In this document: one piece after another, positions 34,699 to 45,627 of the stretch
Layout of the letters: the number at the start of each line of letters is the position of its first letter
How positions within the stretch are numbered: position 1 is the stretch's first letter
Origin: Pogona vitticeps
Lineage: Eukaryota; Chordata; Lepidosauria; Squamata; Agamidae
Length of the DNA stretch: 64,000 nt
Reading direction: 5' to 3'
NCBI RefSeq assembly: GCF_051106095.1
Contig: NC_135785.1
Location: 103,416,501 to 103,480,500, forward strand
Program-made: the position numbers and the translations under genes
Notes under the pieces: generated by a model
Seen by the model: only the letters and a program-made list of their open reading frames with translations
Database searches by the model: none
Told to the model about the DNA's origin: nothing

Positions 34699-34959
34699 TT
34701 ATATTAGTTGTGGGCTCTGTTGAAGGCTGCTGATGCTGGCATTGCTGAATAAAAGCTGAAGTTCGACATCAGCTGTCTCAAAGTAGGCATGCTCCACCTC
34801 AAGAAAGATGTACGGTATGGCTGAAGTGACAAATTGTTCCTGATACAGAGGAAAACCTGGGGAAACTGGGATCTGGAGCACCAAAGTGCCAATACAGTGT
34901 TTCACACGGTTTACAACCACACTAAAGGTTGTTCCATGAGGACACACGCACCGGGACAA
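34699..34959 (-). other. unidentified coding-like frame
   Basis: An 86-codon frame beginning MSRCVCPHGTTFSVVV with a protein-like hydrophobic/acidic alternation (IPYIFLEVEHAYFETADVEL). I recognise no family. No convincing splice sites, TATA box or poly(A) signal frame it. It may be a relic exon, an old element fragment or chance. Confidence 0.2.
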
Positions 34960-35694
34960 AAATTATGTGACATTAAATTGATTTCTAAAAATTGAAACCA
35001 GTTTCTGATTTAGTTCAGCAGTGTAGTTGTGCCTTTATGGGGAAAATTCACCCTGTGAATATTTTTCTTTCTCTCTCTTTCTACATGATAATAAACCTGA
35101 CTTAGGCTGCAAGGAAAAATGATAACCTGGGCTTTGAACATTTCATTGTGTATATGTGTGCACCCCATTCCTTTTATCATATCACTGAGGAGTAGATTAG
35201 GGTACTTTTCCTGAAGAGGAGCTGAGGCAGGACGTGAGCTGTGTTTCGGGGGACATTTTATTTGGCGAGGTATTTTCTCTTACTCTTGACTCTAATCTGA
35301 TAAATAGGAAAGCCAAATAGCATTGCATACACCTAGGAGGCAGGAAAGTTTTAGGCGTAGGATCAGACTTCTCCTGTTTTTAATTCACTGACCCATCAGC
35401 TGAGAAGGAGAGTGTAGGATCTGTTGCACTTGTAACACCTGTGGCATGTTTATTTTCTTGCCAATGACGTGCCTGGATAGAAATGCTCTAAATGTTAGTT
35501 GGTGGTCCTCTTGGAAGACAAGATCCGGCAGCTGGAGGTCTGTGTTCTAATCTCCGCACTGCTAGGAAGCAGACCAGGTAGGTGTGGCTCGTCAGCCTTA
35601 TAAGGCAGCCCATCTAGGAGAAGGAAAACTCCTATTTCAAAACTCCACTGCGTTGTGGCTATATCCACTGATGGAAAGGGCTTCATGAGTTAAC

Positions 35695-36566
35695 CTCGAG
35701 GCAAAATCCGGAGCCGGAGTCCTGGAGGCAGTTCATGTCGTTCTGGCAACTCATGCGACATTGCTAGAACCAGTTGTATTGGCTCTGGTCTTTCCACTGG
35801 AGTTTTTCAGCGACGTGGAGAGGGGGGATTTGTTGCTTGGGTAACAGCCTATCCTCCATATTATTTTACCCAGGCTTCGTGCTCTGGAGAGGACACTCCA
35901 GCTTCACATACAGCATTGAAACAACATGTGAAGTAGTGGTTACCAGTTATAACTCTTTGCTCGATTGGTGTAGATCATGATGCCAGGGGCTACTTCCGAT
36001 GGTGGGAGAGGTCATTGCACCTCACTAGGTAGCTACCACCTGCCTTAAGCTGGGCAGTCCCCAGCCAGTAAGGTGCTACCTCACCACGGTCTGTTAACCT
36101 CATGCGGTGCATAGGGTTTAGAGTGAAATTCAACAAGAAGATCAATAACCCTGCACCATGCAACAATCATAAGAAAACCTCTGCACTAAAGTGGGGCACC
36201 TGGAATGTTTGGACAATAACCCCTGGCTTTTCTGATGATCTGCAGGAAATAGATGATGTGCACAAGGCAGCTGTCATCGACATGGAACTGAGTAGACTGC
36301 AGATGGACATTGTTGCCCGGCAAGAGACAAGATTTCCAGACATGGGATCTGTCAAAGAAAAAAAACTTCTCATTCTTCTGGCAGGGAAAACTATTGAATG
36401 AGAGCAGGGAATATGGTGTTGGCTTTGCGGTCAGAAATACTCTGCTGAGATCCGTTGTTCCACCTACTGCGGGAAGTGAAAGAATCCTGTCTCTGCAGCT
36501 CCACTCATCAGCGGAACCAGTCACCCTCATTAGTGCATATGCACCGACACTGTCGTCCACAAAGTA
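35695..36566 (+). mobile_element. non-LTR retrotransposon fragment, 5' region with AP-endonuclease start
   Basis: A non-coding leader (35695-36100) is followed by sequence readable as KWGTWNVWTITPG, then IDMELSRLQMDIVARQETRF, GVGFAVRNTLL and PVTLISAYAPT. These are endonuclease motifs of LINEs often mis-annotated as craniofacial-development-protein-2-like. The frame changes once near 36390. The reverse transcriptase part is absent, so this copy kept its 5' end and lost its 3' end. The clade is not resolved, but it differs from the Bov-B-like copy at 47.2-47.9 kb. Confidence 0.65.
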
Positions 36567-36767
36567 AGTCAAAGCAGTTAACACTGCTAATTGGGAAAAA
36601 ATGCACGCATGCACACACATGAGGGAGGGATTTTTAAACAACAAAAACAAGGAAGGGAAAGTATAAATCTTCTGCCCTGAATTAGGGCTCTGCAAGCTTA
36701 TTCAAGAAGAGACATGAGCAACTTTGACTGGTTTGGGGCCTATTGTTCTACCCCACTACCTGCTTCT

Positions 36768-36916
<149 letters not shown>

Positions 36917-37522
36917 GATGGGAGAGTTGGATGTGCCTCCACATCTACTTATATATATTTTTTGTTGAGGGTTTATGCATTCTCCCAACCCCCTCAAAAC
37001 AAAACAGCTGTGTCCAGAGGCCAGCAGGAGCAATAGCTTTCCTCCTTTTCTAGTCTATTTTTTAAATGTTGCACCGGAGAGTATTGTAAGCCACATGTGG
37101 CTTGTAGACCACAGTCCCTGCTCTAAAGCAAGAGCGAAATGAGCGAAACAAGTACAGTCAAGCTGCATGGTGTGTGCTAAATGCAGTACCTACTTTGATC
37201 CTGGTATGAAGTGACTTACTTGCCTACTTAGTCTGGAGCCTGAATGCTGCTGATGGGCAATGTTCAGACCTCTACAGATTATTATTATTATTTTTGTCTG
37301 TGGTTCTTTACCTTCAAAGTCAGCTTGGGAGGGGACAGTTCTTCAGACAGAGAACTATGTTCTGTAAAATAGGACACTATTTGCCCACTCTACTTATACT
37401 CCTTTGTGAAGAAAAATACCTTTTCTGCATGCATAATGCATTCAAAATCAAATCCATGTGAAAGAGAAATAAATCAAAATAAAATCTATTATGCCTTTTG
37501 TATGGCATGTGTATGGCACGTA

Positions 37523-37872
37523 AGGGACGTGGTGGCGCTGTGGGCTAAACCGCAGAAGCCTGTGCTGCAGGGTCAGAAGATCCGGCAGTCGTAAGATCGA
37601 ATCCACGCAACGGAATGAGCACCCGTCGCTTGTCCCAGCTCCCGCCAACCTAGCGGTTCGAAAGCATGCAAATGTGAGTAGATAAATAGGGACCACCTCG
37701 GTGGGAAGGTAAACAGCGTTCCGTGTCTAAATCACACTGGCCATGTGACCACGGAAAGATTGTCTTCGGACAAAACGCTGGCTCTATGGCTTGAAGAGCG
37801 GGATGAGCGCCGCCCCCTAAAGTCGGACACGACTGGACAAAAAATTGTCAAGGGGAACCTTTACCTTTTACC
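37523..37872 (+). mobile_element. Sauria-type tRNA SINE with Bov-B-like tail
   Basis: Head GACGTGGTGGCGCTGTGGG (box A) and box B with TAAGATCGAATCCACGC; body with GCCAACCTAGCGGTTCGAAA and CACACTGGCCATGTGACC. The 3' end, AGTCGGACACGACTGGAC then CCTTTACCTTTTACC, resembles the Bov-B LINE 3' end. Flanking TATGGCACGTA and TATGGCATGTA (10 of 11 match) are the target duplication. Confidence 0.8.
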
Positions 37873-38207
37873 TATGGCATGTAGCCAAAATATCAATGTC
37901 TGGCACAATGGGATCTCACACAACTGCCCTTTTCTTGCTCCTGGCTAGCATTCTGTTGTCCTCTCAGTTATTTTCCATTCAAACACTTTTGTTTTTTGAA
38001 AGTGATGAGAATTAAGGCCACTGATGCAGAAAGAAATGTTCACTGAGACACACCCTCTGCCTGAGAAAAGCAAAGAATTCTGGATTTAAAAGCACATGTG
38101 CCTTCAGTTGCCCATCTTCAGGCTCAAAATGCTAAATTATATGGGAGCTCCACCCATTGAAAATATTTGCCAGGTGATTCCCTTGGGAAGGGCCTTGTTA
38201 ACACCAG

Positions 38208-38215
38208 TATAAAAA
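38208..38215 (+). promoter_or_regulatory. ADIRF: TATA box of ADIRF
   Basis: TATAAAAA lies 78 bases before the ATG, so transcription should begin near 38238 and give a leader of about 48 nt. Confidence 0.7.
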
Positions 38216-38285
38216 CAACTGCAGAATGTTTAGAAAACAGCCATTTACTTCCTCTACATAAGGACTGAAGCTATTGGGGGCAACC

Positions 38286-40292
38286 ATGTCTACTAAGGAT
38301 GCTAAAACCTTTGCTCAACAAGCACAGGGCACTGTGCAAGATGCGGGTAAGATTCTTTCTTTTTCTTTTTTTGATTTGACTCTTCTTGTCAAGATAAGAA
38401 ATGTTGTATGTACAGAGTGTTAAAATAACTAAAGGGGGTGTTATGGAAGCAGCAGCCCTGAAAATGAAAGTACTCTACTTTTAAAATAGAAGCTTGAACT
38501 ACAGTTTACTATAGTCATTTCGAAACCAGTGGCTAACTCCAGTCAAACAAGATCACTCTACCATAACAATTCTGATAGCTGAAGATATGTTGCAAATAAT
38601 GACCACACATGAATACAGCATGCATGTTTTATAATGTGCATTATTTAAAATTAGAATAGTCTGACTTTCCAGGTTTCTGGGGCCGTAGATTTTGTGTGTG
38701 TGTGTGTGTGTGTGTGTTACTGGTCTTTGTTCCTTCAGGCTCTGCACAGTTTTCAGTATAACAGTGATGTGAAAGTCAAAATGCAGACTGCCAGATTCTA
38801 AGTTATGAGCCCTTTGCATTTTAGAAGGTACAATGATAAATTCAAACTGGTTTGGCTGGGAGAGCATTTAGAATAATTTTGTGTGTGTTCTTCATATGCT
38901 TAGAGTCTAAGAAATCCTTTTATATATGTTATTGATTTGGAGAAATATGTGGTTCAGGTATTTGGCTATGGAGCCAGAGGTTGGGATTTCAGTTCCTCAC
39001 TGCGCCTCCTTAACAGGAGCTGTACTGGATGATCTATAGGGTCCCTTTTTGAAGTATTTTTGTTCTTATGAAACATAGAAGCAATGTAGGAATTAAAACT
39101 GGGAGAATTAGACAAGCTGATGTTGCCTGGAATTAGTGCAACAGTGAAATAAATATACCTTAGTTCTCAGATGAGATTTGATATGCTTGTCGATGATCGT
39201 TTGGTTTCATTCTGTAATTAACCCCCTTTTAAAAGGATAAATGCCTCTGATTTTTCCCTAGAGGTCTGTAAAGGGCTCTTAGGGACATGTTCATGCATCA
39301 GAATCCTTGACCTGATATTCTAGCAATGGCTTATCTGTAATGCCACAGCCCTCAGTCCCATGTGTCCAGTTAACAAAATCAGAAAGCTGAGCGAATCCTT
39401 GCCGTGCCATCATGTGTAGCTGATACTGTGTTCTGCTGTCTTCTGTTCTCATCATTGCTTTACTATCCTTCTGACTTATCAACCTGTGTTTCATGATTTC
39501 AGCAAACAGCTTGGGAAAGGCTGCACAGCAAGGTGTGAACCAAGTGACAGACGCGGGTCAAAAAGGTATGAGGTTGGGAGGGAAAAGCTAATGTAACACA
39601 ACAGTTGGTCTATTTGGTTTGTTCGTGCTTGCACGTAGCCTTTGGTATAGAAGAGGCATGTGTGCAGGTCATGGCTTTGTCACAGGGCATATACTTTGTG
39701 TGCTTAAAACTGCACAAACTTTTAAGAAGCTGCTCACGATTTGTTATTTTTTAAACATAAAACAGGCCTTAGAAATACTACAACTCAGAAAAACTGATTG
39801 AGGTAGTCTGAGAGTTTTAGACCAAAAAAACAGCAGTTAAAAAAATATGAACTTCCCAAGCTCCAAGAAAGTTCTGTGCTGGGGACTCCATAAACCCACT
39901 ATAAATTCTAGGAACTGTCGCCCAAAAGGGGAATTTTTCCAACCTCTGAGTAAACCATATGTTAGAGACCCTCTAGATCCATAGCTGTCTAATTCCACAG
40001 ACTAGACTGATAGGTTAGAAAGACCAAGAAACTGATTTTGTGTAGTAGTGGTTGTTACACGCCATCAAGTTGCAACTCACTTACAGTGACCCTAACAGGG
40101 CTTTCAAGGCAAGTGAGATATTTAACTAGTGGTTCTGGCCAGTTCCACACCCCCAGTGAATTTCCATGGCTGAGCGGAGATTCAAACCCAGGTCTCCTGA
40201 GTCTTAGTCCATCACTTTATCCAGTAGTAGGTTTGGGATGCTTGATCACAAAAGGTATTTTTGTATTTCGAGTACACCAGATAGGTGGGGTA

Positions 40293-40335
<43 letters not shown>

Positions 40336-42000
40336 ATTCCTCTGCCCAACCTTCCAAAGCATCTTCCACAAAACAGAAAAATAGAGGCAGGTTTTTAGTA
40401 TTCTTATGGCCTCTGGAGTCTTTCTGTTTTACATTGCAGTGTTTACCTCTTTTCAGAACCATGTTCTTTAGGACAATAACTAGCAAAGTACCCACTGTTA
40501 GCTAGAATGCATGCAAAAAGAGGGATCTCTACATTGCAAAACCCTAAATAATCCTCCTCCACTTGAGCTGAGGAGAGGCAGAGAGAATGTAAAAGAACTG
40601 CCACCTAAGGTCTCCACAATGAGGAAATAGATAGAGATGAATCTTCTTGTGTAGTTACGTAAATGGTGTAACTTTTGGGGTCAAGCTTTCCCAATTTAAG
40701 AAAACCACCATAAACATTAGGCATACTGATAGAGTCTGCGGTGATTTCTTATCTTGGGGCAATTTGACTTCAAAAATTATGCTATTTGTACTACGTCATG
40801 GTAACAAGGGAAAAGGATTTTGGGGGACAAATGATGTCATAAGCCCAAATGTGTGCATTACAACCCCACAGTGCTTACATTCTGGGGAATGGAACTGAAG
40901 GAGTGGAAATATTGAGAGTGAAGAAGCTGTGTGTGTGTGTACACACTCATGCATGCATTATGTGTTGCTACTGGGATAGGTGGCTACCCTATTTCCATCC
41001 TGTAATTGTTGCTGCTGCCTTTATTACTTCTTGGACTGTGAGATCTCGTTATGCAGAAAAAGATTTGTAACCATTTAAAATATAGATGTCATTGATTCAT
41101 ACCAGTGGTTCCTAAACTTCAGTGACACACAGACTGACATTGCAAAAGACTTTTGAGTTTGCAATGGTGTTCTCCTCATCTCTGCCATTATCACTCTAAA
41201 GCAGGGGTTCGCAAAAATTGGTCCCCAGGAGTTCTTGGACTAAGACACCCAGAAGTCTTCGCCACTAGCTGTGCTGGCTAGGATTTGGGGGAGTTTTAGT
41301 CCCAGAACACCTGGGGATCCAAGGTTGAGGACCACTGCCCTAAGGGTGCAGGCATATGTGTATGGAAGAGTCAAGGAAGCATTGCCAGAAAGAACAGCCC
41401 AGTTCCTGAATCTTGATCAGCTGGAAAAGAGATGGTGGCCATAAGATACCTGGAGCCAAATTACATGACCTGTCCTATAAAATGGTTGTTGTGGGGTTTT
41501 TCGGGCTCTTTGGCCGTGTTCTGAAGGTTGTTCTTCCTAACGTTTCACCAGTGCTGTCCTCTGAAGATGCCGGCCACAGAGACTGGCGAAACATTAGGAA
41601 GAAGAACCTTCAGAACACAGCCAAAGAGCCCGAAAAACCCACAACAACCATCAGATCCCGGCCATGAAAGCCTTCGCGAATACATTGAATGTCCTATAAA
41701 AGTTGCAAGCATTCATTGTGGGAGCCAATCAAAGGCAAGCACACGCGCATATAGAGAGGGCATATGTATGAAATAGCAACATGTACTACAAATTTTTTCT
41801 TCAGTGATAATCCAGAAAGAAAATATGCTGTAGGTATACAAAGTCTGGAAAACACTGGTTTATAACAGTCTTCTTCACTTTTTTTTTAAACAGTGGTGGA
41901 TCAGACGTGCAAAGTAGTGAAAGAGGGCATTGATAAAGCAACTGAACAAGCAGGGAACACAGTATCCGGTCTTGAGAAGAAACTTGGACTGAAGAAATGA
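38286..42000 (+). CDS. ADIRF: adipogenesis regulatory factor, three exons
   Basis: A short protein linked in mammals to adipocyte differentiation (PPARG/CEBPA induction). Exons are 38286-38346, 39503-39565 and 41894-42000 (231 nt, 76 residues, the same length as human). Both introns are phase 1 with GT-AG ends. The protein starts MSTKDAKTFAQQAQG, has GKAAQQGVNQVTDAGQK in exon 2 (human AAQQVVDQATEAGQK) and ends SGLEKKLGLKK (human SGIGKKFGLLK). It has no signal peptide or membrane segment; the sequence is Ala/Gln/Lys-rich amphipathic helix. A TATA box lies 78 bases upstream, and the position just downstream of SNCG matches the human order. Candidate poly(A) signals are ATTAAA at 42558 and AATAAA at 42878. 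Confidence 0.92.
38948..39050 (+). mobile_element. tRNA-derived SINE, third copy of the 10.1-kb family
   Basis: GTGGTTCAGGTATTTGGC, GAGGTTGGGATTTCAGTTCC, CACTGCGCCTCCTTAACAGG and GATCTATAGGGTCCC occur in family order. The tail is truncated. Confidence 0.6.
40045..40222 (-). mobile_element. ACA-type tRNA SINE
   Basis: On the - strand it has GACTCAGGAGACCTGGGTTT (box-B region), CCATGGAAATTCACTGGG and GTCACTGTAAGTGAGTTGC, ending in a TGTAACAACCAC tail. Confidence 0.65.
40268..40337 (+). repeat. LINE 3' tail with AAAT microsatellite
   Basis: GGTGGGGTATAAATAAATAAA is the standard end of L2/CR1-type LINEs in reptiles. The AAAT run covers about 40291-40337. Confidence 0.6.
41202..41337 (+). mobile_element. 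hAT-type palindromic MITE
   Basis: CAGGGGTTCGCAAAAATTGG and CCAAGGTTGAGGACCACTG form the ends. Flanks CTCTAAAG and CCCTAAGG match at 6 of 8. The middle, CTAGCTGTGCTGGCTAGGAT, is shared with the other copies. Confidence 0.7.
41483..41689. mobile_element. Penelope-type terminal hairpin insertion
   Basis: A 207-bp insertion made of two inverted arms (41484-41546 and 41587-41650) around a short loop. Arm cores are CGGGCTCTTTGGCCGTGTTC and GAACACAGCCAAAGAGCCCG. TGTCCTATAAAA is duplicated exactly at 41471-41482 and 41690-41701. The right half (TCTGAAGATGCC...GGCGAAACATTAGGAAG) is the same sequence that follows the Penelope-like GIY-YIG coding tail at 52.7 kb. Confidence 0.75.
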
Positions 42001-42877
42001 TGGCTATTTAAAATACCAGAACCATTCTTCAATCTATGTGTTCCTTTTTTTGTACCTATCATATGTATCTTTGTAGAAAATGTGGGAGATGTTCTCCTTC
42101 CATTTCTGTTTTGATCACATGCATTCCAAAGAGAAAAGCAAAATGATTGTACAGCAGCCTTCAGAAGGAGCTCTCCTCTCATGATCTGGATGACCAAATT
42201 GTGTATTAACAGCTGCATTATTTGGGGAGGGGGGCTTGAGCAGTTGCAGCTGGGGGTGGGCAGTAGCTTTCTGCATACTCCTGTCTTTTATATAATGCTA
42301 ATGGTAACAACAACAAAGGTCTAAACCCACCCCCAACAATATTTTTATCTTCTTTCCCATTCTCTCCTCATCTTTCACATACAAATGACACACTGAAGTA
42401 CTGTAAAAGGATTAAACAAGGAGGGGACAGTAACGATATCCAAAATTCACTATTAGGTCTCTCACTAAAGTGCAAATTATGCCATGACTTAAGTACTTGG
42501 TGATCATTACAGTGGTTCTATGCAAGACCAGCCTGTGCTATGCCATGTCTGCTCATGATTAAAGCTCAAAACTTTAGACGTTTTGTTGTTTGAACAGTTT
42601 TATTTTGCTGATTATCCAAAGACTAGTGTTGAATCTGCGGCACTGTTATGTCACATACATATGCTATGGGAGTGTTTCCAGTCTGGATCATTACAAAGCT
42701 GCAGAGGTTGTTAAGAAAGGTGCAAGACACTGGATTGTTCATCCTCTGTCCGCCAAACAGGCTCAGCCAACAGAAGAACCACCACAACAGCCGTAATGCA
42801 CAAATGTTAATGCCAGAATACTATCGAGGCTATCTTAGCTTATACATCTTTCCTTGCTGTTGATTTGAGTTTGGCAA

Positions 42878-42883
42878 AATAAA
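42878..42883 (+). terminator. ADIRF: candidate ADIRF polyadenylation signal
   Basis: AATAAA, with a second one seven bases further on. ATTAAA at 42558-42563 is an earlier alternative. Confidence 0.45.
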
Positions 42884-43519
42884 AGATATAAATAAAAATC
42901 TGGATTATACAGATTGTTAGAAATTCAGTTGGTACAAAACTACTCTGCATTTCTTTCCTTGGGATTTGGCAGTCGCTTCTGAGGACTGTATAATGTCTAC
43001 TATCGATGAATGACTGAGCACGTGGAGACCTAGCATCACATGGAAACTCGGAATATCAATATGAGCTAAGAAATCCCCAGGTCAATTTTTCCTTCCACTC
43101 AAACAGAAACCCTAACAATTGACCCATATACATCATAGTTGCAGTTTCTTCTTCTGGCCACAGAGTGGAGTAGAAGAATGTCTCATACTAGCAGGCTTTT
43201 CCTTTCAGTGTTTTCTTCCTGAAACACTGGGGTGTGGGGGGGCGGGGAGGAACAGTTCACTTAAGAATACAAATGAAGGCATTTATTTATGTATTTATTA
43301 TTGGATTTTTATCCCACCCTTATCCCGTCAGTATATACCCTTTCAAAGAGAACTGTTGGCTATTGCCATGGGCACCGTTGACACTCCTTAGAGATACACC
43401 CTTTCTTCTATGCTGGTAACAGCAATAAGCAAGCAGTAGCTCTCAGGAGAGTAGATTTGTTCCCAGCGTTCTATTTACAAAAAGAAATGAAACATCATCC
43501 AAGAGAGGATAAAAGATGG

Positions 43520-43686
43520 TATTTGTTACATGTTGTCAAGTCAGAAATAACTGACCCTAATAGGGTTTTTTGAGGTGAGGGTTGGTTTCCCCAGTTCCAA
43601 CCTTCTGTGAGTTTCCATAGCAGATCCAAGGAATTGAACCCAGGTCTCCCGAGTCCAAGTCCACTGCTCGATGCACAACACCACAA
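43520..43686 (-). mobile_element. ACA-type tRNA SINE
   Basis: On the - strand it has CTCGGGAGACCTGGGTTCAA, CTATGGAAACTCACAGAAGG and TCAGTTATTTCTGACTTGAC, in the family order of the copy at 40045-40222. Confidence 0.65.
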
Positions 43687-44039
43687 TGAAAAGAGCGTAT
43701 AGATTGGCATAAATGTCATAGGCATTGGGGCATGTTGATCAATAATTGCTGCAATTTAAATAGAAATGCAATGCATTACATTAGGGATGGACTTGGTAGC
43801 ATCTCCACTTCCCAGCTCCATGCCTTAGTAAGGACATGCTGATTGGTTCCCATTGCACCCAATCTCCTGTGGCAGTATTTGTGCATGTCTAGATGTCAGT
43901 GGAAAAAACTCAGTTCCTGCAAATGGGTAAAACGTAACCAGGTATCCTCTCCAGTGGAGACTATGCAGCACCCTTGGGAGAAGGAAAGACAGATTCCTGC
44001 ATGCTAATTCTGACCTAGCCCATGGAAGAGGAGTGCTGC

Positions 44040-44300
44040 CGTTTATCCAAAGTCACACATACTATCTCTGGTTTGGGGTCTTCCCTAGTAGTTGAGTGTG
44101 TGGAGTATCGAAATGAGATCTCTGGCTGCAGTCTCCATTTGAATTGATGATTTTACCAAGGTATAGAATGTTCTTCTCTAATCTTCCCTGTAGTCATTTT
44201 AAGCCCCTGTTGCTTTCTGAAATTCCTCCATATGCTCCAGTAGTGAACATGCATTTGCAATATGATCTTGAGTGCCTCATATTTCTCTGATTCTAGTTTG
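44040..44300 (-). mobile_element. possible 3' part of the Bov-B-like LINE
   Basis: On the - strand the sequence reads in part as LGKIINSNGDCSQ, similar to the late reverse-transcriptase string GSKITADGDCSHE of Bov-B. Order and strand fit the larger Bov-B-like copy at 45.4-47.9 kb. Weak, because the copy is heavily decayed. Confidence 0.35.
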
Positions 44301-44459
44301 AACATCTGGCACTTCTATATATTACAGTATATGGTAAAAGTCTTTGTAATAGAATCTTGGCTCCATAGGGAGCCAATATAACGGTCATGCGGTAAGTGCA
44401 CTCCTTGCTCTTTCCTTTCTTTGAGTTTGGAAAGTATATTAGTTATTTTCAGCCTATGA

Positions 44460-45375
44460 GCTTGTGGGACCGGTCCCACTCTCCCTACTGGAGAGAGCAG
44501 GCTCTCCACCTCCCTGTGAGTAAGGGCGAGATTCTCAACCCACAGTTCACCTGTGGAATGGGGCAGTGATGTGGACAATGCCCTGGAGGCCACATGTATG
44601 GACATGGAGGGCTGGGGATTAAAGGAGGAGAATGAGGGGGAAGAGAAGGACACCTGGGCAGACACCATCGACTGGGAGGCTTTTGAGGTCCAGGAAGTGC
44701 CAGTGCAGCCAAAGCACTCCATGGCCGGTGGAGACACAATTCACCACTAGGACTCTTGACACTGGGTGTTGAGAGGAGTTCTTTGTGCTGCCAGAGGAAG
44801 CAGCCTAAGTATGCCAAGATGAGACAATGAGAGGTGAGGTGACTTACGTAAGAACCACTACAGAACACACCACTGTCAGAGGAAGCAGCAGAAGCTGCTC
44901 TGCTGCCAAGCCCCTGAGGGCAGCACTTCCAGTGCCAGTTGGCTAGTCCTCCTCTGCCTATCCACCCTCTTCCTGCACCTCGCTATGCAGACAAGCCCAG
45001 TCATGTCTACATGGACTTTGGCCATGCCTCCAAGGAAGAGTACTATACATATGGGACAACTGATGCTAGCGGTGAGTATCAAGGAGTATCCAGGGAAGAA
45101 GCCATGGCTGCTCTACTCCAAGGATGGTTGAGTGCCTGTATTCAGCACCCTTGTTGCAGCTTAGTGTACCTGAGGGGTGTCCTGGAGCTGGTAGAGGAGG
45201 TGGGCTTCTGCTGCTCCCAGCAATAAGGATTCTTTTGGAGTGATCCAGTTAACCTGAACTTTTAGAAGTGCGGTTAACTCCCTGGTGCCCATAAAACCAT
45301 GTTAGTTGTTGAGCCATGTTGGTTCTGTTTTTCTGATGTTGCTACAATAAAAAGACCTGTTTCTGATAACAGTTC
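44460..45375 (+). other. unidentified block with coding-like frames, interrupting the LINE
   Basis: Lies between two parts of the - strand LINE. The + strand has frames such as MEWGSDVDNALEATCMDMEG (44553-44750) and a YADKPSHVYMDFGHASKEEY stretch (44981-45040). It ends with AATAAA and CCTGTTTCTGATAACAG. GC content is higher than its surroundings. It could be an old inserted element or retrocopy; no family is recognised. Confidence 0.25.
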
Positions 45376-45627
45376 TGGCATCTTCATGGAGGGAAGTGTG
45401 TGAAAGCCGCTCACAGAGCCATTGTTTTGTTTTCCATATTTGTTGGCATATATTTCTGAGCATTTTGATAGATTCTTTCTTTGCAGCTTGAAAGAGCTCC
45501 ACTTATACTCCTGTTGATTTATTTCTTCCAGCTGCTTCGACTTTCATATTGCTTTCTAAAACTGCTGAATCTTCATTACAGGATTCTTCTTCACAGGAAT
45601 CTATCATCCTTAAACCTCACCCCTGTA

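Larger units (their letters stand above)
38347..41893 (+). other. ADIRF introns 1 and 2
   Basis: Intron 1 (38347-39502) holds a TG run (38693-38716) and a tRNA SINE (38948-39050). Intron 2 (39566-41893) holds an ACA-type SINE on the - strand, a LINE tail with an AAAT run, a hAT MITE and a Penelope-type hairpin insertion. Confidence 0.75.
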
